Below are positions 42,264 to 51,526 of a stretch of 64,000 nt of DNA, piece after piece. A program made the translations under genes and the position numbers. How positions within the stretch are numbered: position 1 is the stretch's first letter; every line of letters starts with the position of its first letter. The notes under the pieces were generated by a model. The model was not told where the DNA came from and did no database searches. It saw nothing but the letters and a program-made list of their open reading frames with translations. The stretch is from Chryseobacterium sp. YIM B08800 (GTDB taxonomy: Bacteria; Bacteroidota; Bacteroidia; Flavobacteriales; Weeksellaceae): positions 1 to 64,000 of the forward strand of contig NZ_JAPDKN010000007.1 in NCBI RefSeq assembly GCF_026163565.1, in the 5' to 3' direction.

Positions 42264-44048
42264 ATGAAATTTATAAAGCTTTTTGCGTTTGTTTTTGTGC
42301 TGTTTTCTGTGGGTAATCTTTATTCGCAAAGTAAAGAAACGCAGGAAGTTGTAGCCGAAACCTCAAAACTGAAAAAAGCCGTTGATACAAAAAACGAATC
42401 TGCAGAAGCCGAATCTTACTACAATATTGGTGAAACATTCTTTAACAACAGGAATTTTTCTAAAAGTGAAGAGTATTTTCTAAAATCTAAAAATATTTAC
42501 GAAAAGCTGAATGACAAGCAAAATCTGGAAAAAGTAATCCGAAAACTGGCGCAATCTCAGGAAAATCAAAATAAGCTGAAATCTGCGCAAAGTAATTACC
42601 AAAAGGCCTCAAAAATTGGATATTCTAAGTCAAAAAGGAGTTTGAATGCGAATGATGCTTCAAGACTTTCTTCTCCCACTCCGGAAAATAAAGCTGATGC
42701 TATTTTGAGCAATATTCAGATCAATGAAAAAGAAAATAATAAAGAAGATCTTGCTGCAAGTTACAGCCAAATGGCAGATGTGAATATTGAAAATAAAAAT
42801 ATTCCGAAAGCTGAAGAAAACCTGAATACGGCTTATCAAATTTCAAAAGAACAGGCGCCACAACAGGCTTTGGCAATTAATCAAAAATTGACCGATTTTT
42901 ATGTCGACAATAAAGATTTTGACAAAGCGATAGAAGCAAAAAAATCTGTTTTAAAAGAAAATTTTGTAAAAGAAAATTCTCAGAAAAAAGTAGAGCAGAT
43001 TCAGGAATTGGCAGAAATATATATTAAAAAAAATGATCCGAAAGAAGCAATTGTGTTATTTAAAAATGCTTATGATATTGCTTTACAGAAAGGTCACACT
43101 CTTGAAGCACAGAAAAGCGTAAAAAAACTCGACAGTCTTTACAATATTTCTGAAAACACTCGTGCTTCCATACAACTTTATCGTGATTTTCTTGGAAAAC
43201 TACCAGATTTGGTGTCCAAAGACAGAAGTTTGGTTGATAATAAAATTCTTGAAGATACCGAACAAAGAATTTCGCAGCTTATGAAAGAGAAAGAGCTGAA
43301 AGACGAGTTGATTCGCAAGAAAAATATTTTTAATTACAGCTTAATCGGTGCTTTAATTTTGTTGATAGGTTTAATAATTTTCATTTTCAGAACCTTAAAA
43401 AAAGTTCAGATCAAAAACAAAAAAATTGCATTGCAATCGTTGCGTCGTGAGATGAATCCGCATTTTATTTTCAACAGTTTAAATTCTGTCAATCATTTTA
43501 TTGCAACCAATAATGAGCTTGAAGCCAATCAATATTTAACCAAATTTTCAAAATTAATGCGTGGCGTAATGGAAAATTCAAGTGAAGATTTTATTCCGTT
43601 TCAGCAGGAATTAGATTTGCTCCAAAATTATCTTGCTTTAGAAAAAACGCGTTTTGCCGATAAATTTGATTACGAAATTAAAGTTGATGAAAGTTTAAAT
43701 ACTCAAAGTTTAAAAGTTCCGGGAATGTTGATACAGCCTTTTTTGGAAAACGCGGTTTGGCATGGCTTGAGGTATAGAACAACAAAGGGGTTTCTAAAAT
43801 TAAACTTTGAAAAATCTGGTGAAAACTTAAAAATCATCATCGAAGACAACGGAATAGGAATTGAAGAAAGTAAAAAACAGAAAACCGAACACCAAAAATC
43901 CCGAAAAGGTCGCGGAATGAAAAATACACTAGAAAGAATTGCTTTGCTGAATGATTTGTATAAACAAAACATTGAATGTAAAATCATTGATAAAAAAGAA
44001 GAACCGGGTGTTTTTGTTGAAGTTTCATTCAAATTAATAAACAGCTAA
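42264..44048 (+). CDS. LytS-like histidine kinase with periplasmic TPRs
   Basis: The 594-residue kinase has a signal peptide (MKFIKLFAFVFVLFSVGNLYSQ), periplasmic tetratricopeptide repeats (about 40-320), one membrane helix (about 357-376) and a His_kinase domain. The motif LRREMNPHFIFNSLNSVNHFI carries the phosphorylated His near residue 400, followed by HATPase motifs (QPFLENAVWHGL, EDNGIGIEES, RKGRGMKNTLERI). The ATG was set by the signal peptide and the -7 element 4 nt upstream; an in-frame upstream start would lie before transcription begins. It is followed 26 bp later by its LytTR regulator. Confidence 0.95.
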   Translation: MKFIKLFAFVFVLFSVGNLYSQSKETQEVVAETSKLKKAVDTKNESAEAESYYNIGETFFNNRNFSKSEEYFLKSKNIYEKLNDKQNLEKVIRKLAQSQENQNKLKSAQSNYQKASKIGYSKSKRSLNANDASRLSSPTPENKADAILSNIQINEKENNKEDLAASYSQMADVNIENKNIPKAEENLNTAYQISKEQAPQQALAINQKLTDFYVDNKDFDKAIEAKKSVLKENFVKENSQKKVEQIQELAEIYIKKNDPKEAIVLFKNAYDIALQKGHTLEAQKSVKKLDSLYNISENTRASIQLYRDFLGKLPDLVSKDRSLVDNKILEDTEQRISQLMKEKELKDELIRKKNIFNYSLIGALILLIGLIIFIFRTLKKVQIKNKKIALQSLRREMNPHFIFNSLNSVNHFIATNNELEANQYLTKFSKLMRGVMENSSEDFIPFQQELDLLQNYLALEKTRFADKFDYEIKVDESLNTQSLKVPGMLIQPFLENAVWHGLRYRTTKGFLKLNFEKSGENLKIIIEDNGIGIEESKKQKTEHQKSRKGRGMKNTLERIALLNDLYKQNIECKIIDKKEEPGVFVEVSFKLINS

Positions 44049-44074
44049 CCTCAACTTAATTTTAATCTAAAAAG

Positions 44075-44809
44075 ATGAAAATAAAATCAGTAATCGTAGA
44101 CGACGAAAAAATTGCAAGAGAAGTTCTGAGGAATTATCTCACAAAATACTGTCCGCAAATTGAGATTTTAGGAGAGGCAGAAAACATCAAAGAAGCCGTA
44201 CCTTTAATTGCCGAAAAGCAACCTCAACTTGTTTTTCTCGATGTCGAGATGCCATTTGGAAATGCATTTGACGTTTTGGAAGCGACCAAAGAATTTTCCT
44301 ACGAAACTATTTTTATCACAGCATTCTCGCAATATTCCCTGCAGGCTTTAAACAAATCTGCGAGTTATTATATTTTAAAACCAATAGACATTCAGGAATT
44401 GATCTTGGCAGTGAATAAAGTCGCAGAAAGTATTGAAAAGAAGGACGAACTCAACCGAAACAAAATTCTTCTCGAAAATTTAAAATTAAAACCAGAAAAA
44501 CAACAGCTGATTCTCCCGACTTTACAAGGTTTTGATGTCGTAAAAACGGAAGATATTGTAAGACTTCAGGCAGATGGAAATTTCACGCAGGTATATCTTA
44601 CAGACGGTTCAAAAAAAATGGTTTGCAGATTTTTAAAGCACTTTGATGACTTGCTTGAAAATCCTTTCGTAAGAGTTCACCGATCACACATTATCAATAC
44701 CCTTTTTGTAAAATCTTATCATAAAAGCGGCACGGCAACTTTATCAGACAATTCTGAGATTGAAGTTTCTGGAAGCTTTAAAGACCAGTTTTTAAAGGTT
44801 TTTTCATAA
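44075..44809 (+). CDS. LytTR family response regulator
   Basis: The 244-residue regulator has a receiver domain with DD at 9-10 and phospho-acceptor D56 (LVFLDVEMPFG). A C-terminal LytTR DNA-binding domain covers about 145-244: VRLQADGNFTQVYLTDG, the conserved FVRVHRSHIIN (about 203-213) and a final ELEVSGS-like EIEVSGSFK. LytTR domains bind two direct repeats about 21-22 bp apart, which is the period seen at 39543, 40357 and 42193. It therefore probably controls the envelope genes to its left and its own kinase gene. Confidence 0.96.
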   Translation: MKIKSVIVDDEKIAREVLRNYLTKYCPQIEILGEAENIKEAVPLIAEKQPQLVFLDVEMPFGNAFDVLEATKEFSYETIFITAFSQYSLQALNKSASYYILKPIDIQELILAVNKVAESIEKKDELNRNKILLENLKLKPEKQQLILPTLQGFDVVKTEDIVRLQADGNFTQVYLTDGSKKMVCRFLKHFDDLLENPFVRVHRSHIINTLFVKSYHKSGTATLSDNSEIEVSGSFKDQFLKVFS

Positions 44810-44828
44810 AATTTTTAAAATCAAAAGT

Positions 44829-44962
44829 TGCTTAAACCATTAAGAAGATTTTAGGAGTTAAGTTTAATTAAGAAAAATCAAATAGATTTTTATATGAATC
44901 ACTTCTTACAGCGAAGCTCAACTTAATTACTCTCAACTTCTTAATAAACCTTAACGGTTAAA
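44829..44962. repeat. Hairpin element, AACCATTAAG / CTTAACGGTT ends
   Basis: Imperfect end arms and a central AAAAATC-AAATA-GATTTTT hairpin. Same style as the element at 29838-29943. It separates the two-component genes from the lipocalin gene. Confidence 0.65.
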
Positions 44963-45071
44963 AAAGAATTATTCAAGGATGAAATTTTTTAAAATTGAAA
45001 TTATCATCCAATGTTCAAATTTGATTAAGGCATCATTTTTGAATTTTTCATCATACACAAAATCTAGTATT

Positions 45072-45611
45072 ATGAAAACCTTACACAAAATAGCCATTCC
45101 CGTTTCTTTAGGTATTATAGGATTTTTAATGTTCAATTCCTGTTCGGTAGGTATTCCAAAAGGCGCAACAGCGATCAAAAATTTTAATTCAGAAAAATAC
45201 CTTGGAAGATGGTACGAAATTGCCCGTTTCGACTATAAATTTGAGAAAAATATGGATAATGTGACAGCCAATTATTCACTCAATCCAGACGGAACAATCA
45301 AAGTGCAAAACCGAGGCTACGATTATGTAAAAAAAGAATGGAAAGAATCTATTGGAGAAGCAAGATTCGTAAACGATCAATCTGAAGCGAGACTGAAAGT
45401 TTCCTTTTTTAAACCGATTTGGGCAGGTTATAATGTGATTGATATTGATGATGATTATCAAAATGCTCTGGTCGTAGGAAACAGCACAAAATACATCTGG
45501 ATTTTATCCCGAAACAAAGAAATTCCAAATAGCATCAAAGAAAGATTTTTAGTAAAAGCCCAGAAATTAGGTTATAATACGGATGATCTAATTTGGGTAA
45601 AGCATGATTAG
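45072..45611 (+). CDS. Lipocalin family lipoprotein (Blc-like)
   Basis: The 179-residue lipoprotein has a signal with lipobox FNSC (Cys about 26) and a lipocalin barrel with the first signature YLGRWYEIARFDYKFEKNM (about 45-63). The repeating strands are VTANYSLNPDGTIKVQNRGY, EARFV and WILSRNKEIP near the end, the third lipocalin motif. Bacterial Blc-type proteins bind lipids at the outer membrane and respond to envelope stress. The chosen ATG gives the signal peptide; an upstream in-frame start does not. A very strong terminator follows. Confidence 0.93.
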   Translation: MKTLHKIAIPVSLGIIGFLMFNSCSVGIPKGATAIKNFNSEKYLGRWYEIARFDYKFEKNMDNVTANYSLNPDGTIKVQNRGYDYVKKEWKESIGEARFVNDQSEARLKVSFFKPIWAGYNVIDIDDDYQNALVVGNSTKYIWILSRNKEIPNSIKERFLVKAQKLGYNTDDLIWVKHD

Positions 45612-45663
45612 TTATTGCGAAAATCGAATCGATGGATCGATTTTAACAGAATTGAAAAATTCA

Positions 45664-45698
45664 AACGTAACGGGTTTTTAAAACCCGTTACGTTTTTT
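45664..45698 (+). terminator. Strong terminator of the lipocalin gene
   Basis: Perfect 15-bp stem AACGTAACGGGTTTT / AAAACCCGTTACGTT with a one-base loop, then T. The GGGTTTT-AAAACC core resembles the hairpin at 71-97. Confidence 0.92.
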
Positions 45699-45710
45699 AG
45701 TGCAAAACTT

Positions 45711-46187
45711 TTAATTCAAATTCCTATACTCTTTCCATTCTTGAAAACGATGATCGATAATCTGCTTCATCAGGTCATAATTTTCGTAGGTATCTTCAAT
45801 ATGATAAAAAGTTTCATATTCAAAATCATTTTCTTCGGCTAAGGTGTCAAAAATGTTGATATAATCGGTGGCAAAAGAACTGAATTTATCAGCAAAATCG
45901 GTTTCGTCAGCATAATAATCTTTGGCAAAACTGTTACCCAGATCATTCAGATCATATTCAGAAAATTTTCCGTCCATTGATTCGATGACAAAATCTGCTC
46001 CGGTGATTTCTCTTCTTTTTAATTTTTCGATTTCTTCTCCAGCATCTTCTTTAAATTCTTCCGAAACTAAATCATTGTTAATACACCAGTTCAAGAACAT
46101 TCCGGTGTGAGTAGCGCTGTTTTTTTCGGGAATCCCTTCTGGGAAATCTTCGCTATAATGCCATGAAGCATCATCATATTTAGTCAT
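45711..46187 (-). CDS. Conserved acidic cytosolic protein, unknown
   Basis: The 158-residue protein is strongly acidic, rich in Asp, Glu, Tyr and Phe. Its N-terminal phrase KYDDASWHYSEDFPEGIPEKNSATHTGMFLNW, here spread over residues 3-34, is a pattern I recall from a widespread uncharacterised family (possibly DUF7832; not verified). There is no signal peptide or membrane helix. It is convergent with the lipocalin gene and stands alone. An immunity-protein or antitoxin-like role would fit the acidic composition but is a guess. Confidence 0.72.
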   Translation of the reverse strand: MTKYDDASWHYSEDFPEGIPEKNSATHTGMFLNWCINNDLVSEEFKEDAGEEIEKLKRREITGADFVIESMDGKFSEYDLNDLGNSFAKDYYADETDFADKFSSFATDYINIFDTLAEENDFEYETFYHIEDTYENYDLMKQIIDHRFQEWKEYRNLN

Positions 46188-46213
46188 ATCCTATATTGTA
46201 GTTGTATAAAATA

Positions 46214-46355
46214 AATTTCTTTTTACCACAAAAGCATCAAAAGAAATATTTGAAAATAGAATTACAAAAGTTTACAAAATGTAAGATCGGTTTTGTTAGC
46301 TTTTGAAAATCTGAAATTTGAGCAACATCTTTTGCCTCTTTTGCGGTTAAAAAAT
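46214..46355. repeat. Imperfect hairpin repeat, ACCACAAAAG type
   Basis: The left arm TTTTTACCACAAAAG...CAAAAGAAAT pairs with right ATCTTTTG...CTTTTGCGGTTAAAAAAT over about 30 bp with mismatches. No coding content. It lies between two divergent genes. Confidence 0.65.
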
Positions 46356-46451
46356 ATCACCCAATAAATCAAAGATATAAAAAATCATTTTCTTTTGTTC
46401 ACTACAGAGATTTTCACGTCATTTGTATGGAATTTATTCAAAATTAAACGC

Positions 46452-47702
46452 ATGCAAAACGCAGTCCTTATTACCATTGGTGACGAAATTCTTTCAGGAA
46501 ATACAGTTGATACCAATTCAAATTTTATTGCTACCGAACTTAAAAATATAGGAATCAAAGTTTCTCAGATTATTACCATTTCAGACGAAATAGAAACCAT
46601 AAAAAGCACATTAAAATCAGCTTTTGAAATGGGCGATTTAGTGATTACTACAGGAGGTTTGGGCCCAACAAGAGATGATAAGACTAAAAAAGCTTTAGCT
46701 GAATTTTTTGATGATGAAATTGCTTTGGATGAAGCTACTTTCGAACATCTTAAAGCCTACATGGAAAGACGCGGACGAATAGAAATTTTAGAAAGAAACC
46801 GCGAACAGGCTTTTGTGCCTACAAAATCTACAGTTTTTCAAAATCATTTCGGAACGGCACCTTGTATGATGATGGAAAAAGATGGAAAAGTTTCTTTCAG
46901 TTTACCCGGCGTTCCTTACGAAGTAAAACCTTTGATAAAAGACCAGATTATTCCTTATTTAAAAGATAAATTTAATCTTAATCATATTTCTACAAGAATT
47001 GTTTCCGTTGTTGGAATTCCCGAAAGTATTTTAGCTGATCAGATTGAAAACTGGGAGCTAGCTTTGCCGGAAAACCTTGCCTTGTCTTATCTTCCTGTTG
47101 GAACGAGAGTGAAACTGAGATTGACAGCAACTGGAGCAGATGAAAATATGCTTCAGGCTCAACTGGAAAATGAAATTCAAAAATTATTTCCGATTATCGG
47201 AGAAAATATCATTGCAACTTCTGAAGATAAAATAGAGAAAATTTTAGGTGAAATTTTAAGCGAAAGAAAATTAACTATTTCAACGGCTGAAAGTTGTACA
47301 GGCGGAGAATTGTCTATTTTAATTACATCAAACCCGGGAAGTTCCAAATATTTTATTGGTGGAGTAGTAACTTATGCAACGCAGAAAAAGATAGATATTC
47401 TTGGCGTTTCAGAAGGGATTATTGAACGTTTTACGGTGGTAAGCGAAGAAGTTGCACGCGAAATGGCAGAAGGTTGCCAAAATTTATTCAAAACAGATAT
47501 TTCTCTTTCTACAACAGGTGTTGCAGGTCCCGGAAAAGGGGAAGACGGGAAAGAAGTAGGATTGGTTTATTACACGATAAAAGTGAAAAATCAATCTCAA
47601 ACTTTTAAATTGTATATGCCACATTTAGACAGACAAGATTTTATTTATTTTGTTTCTCAGAAGATCATTCAGGATTTGGTGGGGATTTTAATTAATCAAT
47701 AA
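46452..47702 (+). CDS. cinA: CinA family protein / nicotinamide-nucleotide amidase
   Basis: The 416-residue protein has two domains. The N-terminal molybdopterin-binding-like (COG1058) domain covers about 1-170, with ITIGDEILSGNTVDTNSNFIA and TTGGLGPTRDD. The C-terminal CinA/PncC domain covers about 265-412, with STAESCTGGELS and TTGVAGPGKGEDGKEVGLVYY. CinA proteins hydrolyse ADP-ribose or deamidate NMN. MQNAVLITIG was chosen as start because it aligns with the family; an in-frame start nineteen codons upstream gives a hydrophobic extension not expected in this family. Confidence 0.94.
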   Translation: MQNAVLITIGDEILSGNTVDTNSNFIATELKNIGIKVSQIITISDEIETIKSTLKSAFEMGDLVITTGGLGPTRDDKTKKALAEFFDDEIALDEATFEHLKAYMERRGRIEILERNREQAFVPTKSTVFQNHFGTAPCMMMEKDGKVSFSLPGVPYEVKPLIKDQIIPYLKDKFNLNHISTRIVSVVGIPESILADQIENWELALPENLALSYLPVGTRVKLRLTATGADENMLQAQLENEIQKLFPIIGENIIATSEDKIEKILGEILSERKLTISTAESCTGGELSILITSNPGSSKYFIGGVVTYATQKKIDILGVSEGIIERFTVVSEEVAREMAEGCQNLFKTDISLSTTGVAGPGKGEDGKEVGLVYYTIKVKNQSQTFKLYMPHLDRQDFIYFVSQKIIQDLVGILINQ

Positions 47703-47750
47703 ATATGATCTTTGATGAAAACTTTTAAAATGCTGAATTTTTTCTATTAT

Positions 47751-47990
47751 GTACTTTTGCCTTGATGCAAAAGTACCAAAAAATCAAGACTGAAAACTCT
47801 ACTAAACTTTCGAATAATTTTCTAAAATTTCCAAAACTCGCACGGTAACATTATTGGTTTTTCTTAGCAAAATATATCCCGTGCTCAAACAGTGGTAATT
47901 TCTTAACGAAAATTTTTCAAAAGTTCTTAACGTCTCCGTTTTCTAAGTCTTAGTAATCCCAAAAAAACTCTGCGAATTTTCGTTTAAAAA
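47751..47990. repeat. Dispersed repeat with GTACTTTTGC hairpin
   Basis: It begins with a perfect 10-bp hairpin GTACTTTTGC-CTTGAT-GCAAAAGTAC and continues CAAAAAATCAAGACTG into about 200 bp of AT-rich DNA without a reading frame. I recall this head sequence as very common in Chryseobacterium. It occupies most of the 388-bp gap between cinA and the first M13 peptidase. The remainder holds a TAACTTTA -7-like string at 48033-48040. Confidence 0.65.
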
Positions 47991-48090
47991 TATCTCACAT
48001 TATTTTTCGAAAAACCAATTCACAAAATAAATTAACTTTACCGTAACAAAATTTAAATTAAATATACCTATTGTGTAAATTATTATTACA

Positions 48091-50142
48091 ATGAAAAAAT
48101 TAACACTTTCTTTGTTTTTATTAGCTGGAGTTTGTTCACAAAATACATTGAGCGCTCAGACTAAATCTACCAAAACAATTACTACTGATAAAGGTTTAGA
48201 CATCAGTTTGATGGATAAATCTGTTCGTCCGCAAGATGATTTTTACAATTACGTGAGCGGAACCTGGATGAAAACTGCTAAAATTCCTTCAGATAAACCA
48301 ACTTGGGGAAGTTTCAACAAATTGGCAGATGATACCGACAACAATTCAATGACGATCTTAAACTCTCTTCTGAAAGATAAATTCGCAGAAGGAAGTGAAG
48401 GTAAGAAAATCCAGGATTTGTACGCTTCTTACATGAATATGACTAAGAGAAATGCAGACGGAATCAAGCCTATTCAGGAAAACATCAGCAAAATTGATGC
48501 AATTAAAAACCTTACAGATTTACAGAATTATTTAGCTTCTGTAACCAAAGAAGGAGAAAATAATTTCTACGGATGGGGTGTTTATGCAGATCTTAAAGAT
48601 TCTAATATGAATGCGGTTTACCTTGGTGACGCTTCATTAGGAATGGGTAGAGATTACTATCAGAAAGTAGATGCAAAAAATACTGAAGCTCTTGCAGAAT
48701 ACGAAAAGTATGTAGCTTCTATGCTGAAAGAATTGGGTTACAAAAATGCTGATGCAGCTGCAAAAGGAATTGTAGACTACGAAAAAAGCATTGCAAAACA
48801 TTTATTGACAAATGAGCAAAGCCGTGACAATACGCTTCAGTATAATCCGAAAACAATGGCTGAACTGAAAGCTTTGGTTAAAAATGTAGATCTTCCTGCT
48901 TATCTTAAAAAAGTTGGTGTAAATACAGACAAAGTAATCATCGGTGAATTAGGATATTACAAAAACTTCGATCAATTGGTAAATGAAAAAAATCTTTCTG
49001 TTATCAAAGATTATTTGAAATTCCACATGATTAGCGGAAGTGCTTCTTATTTAAGTGAAAAATTAGGCGATATGAAATTCGCTTTCTACGGTAAGTATTT
49101 AAGAGGTCAGCAAGAGCAGAGAGCATTAAACAAAAGAGGGTATGAGTTGATCAACGGTTCTTTAGGAGAGGCTTTCGGTAAATTATATGTAGAGAAATAT
49201 TTCCCGGCTTCAGCAAAAGCTCAGATGGTTGAGTTGATCGATTACCTAAAGAAAAGTTTTGCTGTTCACATCAACGGTTTAACGTGGATGTCTGCAACAA
49301 CAAAGGAAAAAGCAATGGCTAAATTGAATAAATTTACAGTAAAAGTTGCTTATCCTGATACATGGAAAGATTATTCTAAATTGGTAATTACTCCTGAATC
49401 TAAAGGCGGAAATTTATATCAAAATCTTCAAAATATTGGTGAATGGCAGTATAATAAAGATTTAGCAAAAATCGGAAAACCGGTTGATAAAACAGAATGG
49501 GGAATGACTCCACAAACTGTAAACGCTTATTACAACCCGGTATATAACGAGATCGTTTTCCCTGCTGCTATTCTTCAGCCTCCTTTCTTCAATCCTCAAG
49601 CTGATGCTGCGGTAAATTTTGGTGGAATCGGTGCGGTTATCGGTCACGAAATGAGCCATGGATTTGATGATTCAGGTGCACAATTTGATGCAGAAGGTAA
49701 TTTAGTTGACTGGTGGACTCCAGAAGACAAAGCCAACTTCGAAAAAGCAACTAAAGCTTTAGCTTCTCAATATGATAAATACGAGCCTGTAAAAGGAACT
49801 TTCGTAAACGGTACATTTACAAACGGTGAAAACATTGCAGATTTAGGGGGTGTAAACATTGCTTACGATGCATTGCAAATGTATTTAAAAGACAAAGGAA
49901 ACCCTGGATCAATAAGCGGTTATACTCAAGATCAGAGATTCTTCTTAAGCTGGGCAACCGTTTGGAGAACTTTATCAAGTGAAAAATATATGGTAAATCA
50001 AGTAAAAACAGATCCGCACTCTCCTGGATATTTCAGAAGTTTCGGTCCGTTAACAAACGTCGATGCTTTCTACAAAGCATTTGATGTGAAACCTGGTGAT
50101 AAACTTTACAAAAAACCAGAAGACAGAATTAAAATCTGGTAA
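48091..50142 (+). CDS. M13 family metallopeptidase 1 (PepO/neprilysin-like)
   Basis: The 683-residue zinc peptidase has a signal peptide (1 to about 22, ending LSAQ). An M13 N-terminal helical domain follows, starting DKSVRPQDDFYNYVSGTWMKTAKIPSDKP in pieces over about 40-70. In the catalytic domain, HEMSH (519-523) and ENIAD (580-584) provide the zinc ligands, and NAYYNP with a closing RIKIW are family marks. It degrades short peptides outside the cytoplasm. A paralogue lies 1.4 kb downstream, with an inverted esterase gene between. Confidence 0.96.
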   Translation: MKKLTLSLFLLAGVCSQNTLSAQTKSTKTITTDKGLDISLMDKSVRPQDDFYNYVSGTWMKTAKIPSDKPTWGSFNKLADDTDNNSMTILNSLLKDKFAEGSEGKKIQDLYASYMNMTKRNADGIKPIQENISKIDAIKNLTDLQNYLASVTKEGENNFYGWGVYADLKDSNMNAVYLGDASLGMGRDYYQKVDAKNTEALAEYEKYVASMLKELGYKNADAAAKGIVDYEKSIAKHLLTNEQSRDNTLQYNPKTMAELKALVKNVDLPAYLKKVGVNTDKVIIGELGYYKNFDQLVNEKNLSVIKDYLKFHMISGSASYLSEKLGDMKFAFYGKYLRGQQEQRALNKRGYELINGSLGEAFGKLYVEKYFPASAKAQMVELIDYLKKSFAVHINGLTWMSATTKEKAMAKLNKFTVKVAYPDTWKDYSKLVITPESKGGNLYQNLQNIGEWQYNKDLAKIGKPVDKTEWGMTPQTVNAYYNPVYNEIVFPAAILQPPFFNPQADAAVNFGGIGAVIGHEMSHGFDDSGAQFDAEGNLVDWWTPEDKANFEKATKALASQYDKYEPVKGTFVNGTFTNGENIADLGGVNIAYDALQMYLKDKGNPGSISGYTQDQRFFLSWATVWRTLSSEKYMVNQVKTDPHSPGYFRSFGPLTNVDAFYKAFDVKPGDKLYKKPEDRIKIW

Positions 50143-50160
50143 TCAGTATTTAAAATATTC

Positions 50161-50189
50161 AAAACCGTTCAGAAATGAGCGGTTTTTTT
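50161..50189 (+). terminator. GAAA-tetraloop terminator of M13 peptidase 1
   Basis: 11-bp stem AAAACCGTTCA/TGAGCGGTTTT with GAAA loop and T-run. The tail reaches into the stop codon of the convergent esterase gene. It shares TTCAGAAATGA with the terminator at 15836. Confidence 0.9.
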
Positions 50190-51432
50190 ATTTGACTAAC
50201 AACTTAGATGCTGTGGATTTTTTGATGAAAATAATATAATCAAAATCTTCTGAAACATTCCCTGATTTGAAATCTTTTTTATGTCTCGCAGCTCCTATTG
50301 TACGGTAATCAATTTTGTTTAAAAGTTTCTTTGCAAGCTTATTATTTTCTTTTTTTATGTTTTTTAAATCTAAAATAAAGACAGGTACTTCAAAAGAGTT
50401 TAACAGTTCTTCTAATGAATTTTTAGAATTTTTCTCTAAATAATTAGGCTTAATATCATCATCATTCAGGTCAACTACAGAATGAAAACCTTCGTAGAAA
50501 AATGTTCCGCAATTCACATAGTCATCCTTTAATTTCTCTTTTAGAAATTTTCCTGTTTCTTCATCCGTTTTCTTTAGATGTGAATTATGTGCCCACAAAA
50601 CAAAAGTCGATTCTGGATACTTATTTATAAGCCACAAAATATTATCTGTCATATATCGATTTCTATCCAAATAGGTATTATTAAGATGTTGGTCTAAAAG
50701 AGTGATATGTTGTAAAAACCAAGACTTATCTTCTTCATCCGATATATTTGAAGAAAGTGCTTTTATCTTATTCAGCTCTTTTAAAGCTTCACTTTTAATA
50801 TTTTTCTTTTCTGAAAGCTGATTTCTTTCAAGCTTGCTGAAATCGTTGAGGCTTTTAAATAAAGCAATTAAATCATCATCCGGAATTTTATATTTACTCA
50901 TCAATATTTTAAGCTGAACAGCCGAACCTGTATAAGTGGTATTGTCAAATCCTGTAAACCGTATTTTTTGAGTATGTTTATCATTGTATTTTTTCATCCA
51001 TTCTACCATACTTAGAATTTCATCGGTCTGATAAATCCACGATTTAATATTCATCAGATATTCTTTACCTGTTTTATTACCATCGATAATATATTTATTA
51101 AGTAAAATAGAATTCGGCATGGATGCTTCTATAGAAAAAACTCCGCCATTATTTTTCTGTAAAATATATCGGGTTAATTTATCTTTTACCTTAAAAATTT
51201 CACTTGATCCATGCGATGCTTCTCCTAAACCAACAATTTTAGCATTCGAAAAGAATTTATTAAAAACTAAAGAATCTTCTTTAAAGCCAATTTCTGGTTC
51301 ATAAGATTGTAAGGGATAAACAAATTTTCTCAGATATTCTTTTTCATCATTATTAATTGTAGAGTTTTGAGAAGATTGTGAATAAATAGATTGTATTGTG
51401 AATGTGATTACTAATAAAACTAATTTTTTCAA
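50188..51432 (-). CDS. Erythromycin-esterase-like protein
   Basis: The 414-residue protein has a signal peptide (1 to about 18) and the erythromycin esterase fold: AKIVGLGEASHGSSEIFKVK (about 69-88), where Glu and His are the conserved active-site pair. FSIEASMPNS (about 105-114) and FVLWAHNSHLKK (about 285-296) carry the later His residues. True EreA/EreB open macrolide lactones. Many chromosomal relatives have unknown substrates, so resistance should not be assumed. It lies inverted between two M13 peptidase genes. Confidence 0.88.
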   Translation of the reverse strand: MKKLVLLVITFTIQSIYSQSSQNSTINNDEKEYLRKFVYPLQSYEPEIGFKEDSLVFNKFFSNAKIVGLGEASHGSSEIFKVKDKLTRYILQKNNGGVFSIEASMPNSILLNKYIIDGNKTGKEYLMNIKSWIYQTDEILSMVEWMKKYNDKHTQKIRFTGFDNTTYTGSAVQLKILMSKYKIPDDDLIALFKSLNDFSKLERNQLSEKKNIKSEALKELNKIKALSSNISDEEDKSWFLQHITLLDQHLNNTYLDRNRYMTDNILWLINKYPESTFVLWAHNSHLKKTDEETGKFLKEKLKDDYVNCGTFFYEGFHSVVDLNDDDIKPNYLEKNSKNSLEELLNSFEVPVFILDLKNIKKENNKLAKKLLNKIDYRTIGAARHKKDFKSGNVSEDFDYIIFIKKSTASKLLVK

Positions 51433-51526
51433 TGCAAATGTTTTTTTAATTCTAATTATTTGTAAATGTACTCATTTATCTCTTCTTGTTGATTAATTGT
51501 TCAGAGTAAGATTTAACATAAATGCT

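Noticed and set aside
50188..51432. Macrolide resistance gene
   Set aside because: Only family-level similarity to erythromycin esterases is visible. There is no mobile context, and most chromosomal relatives have unknown substrates.
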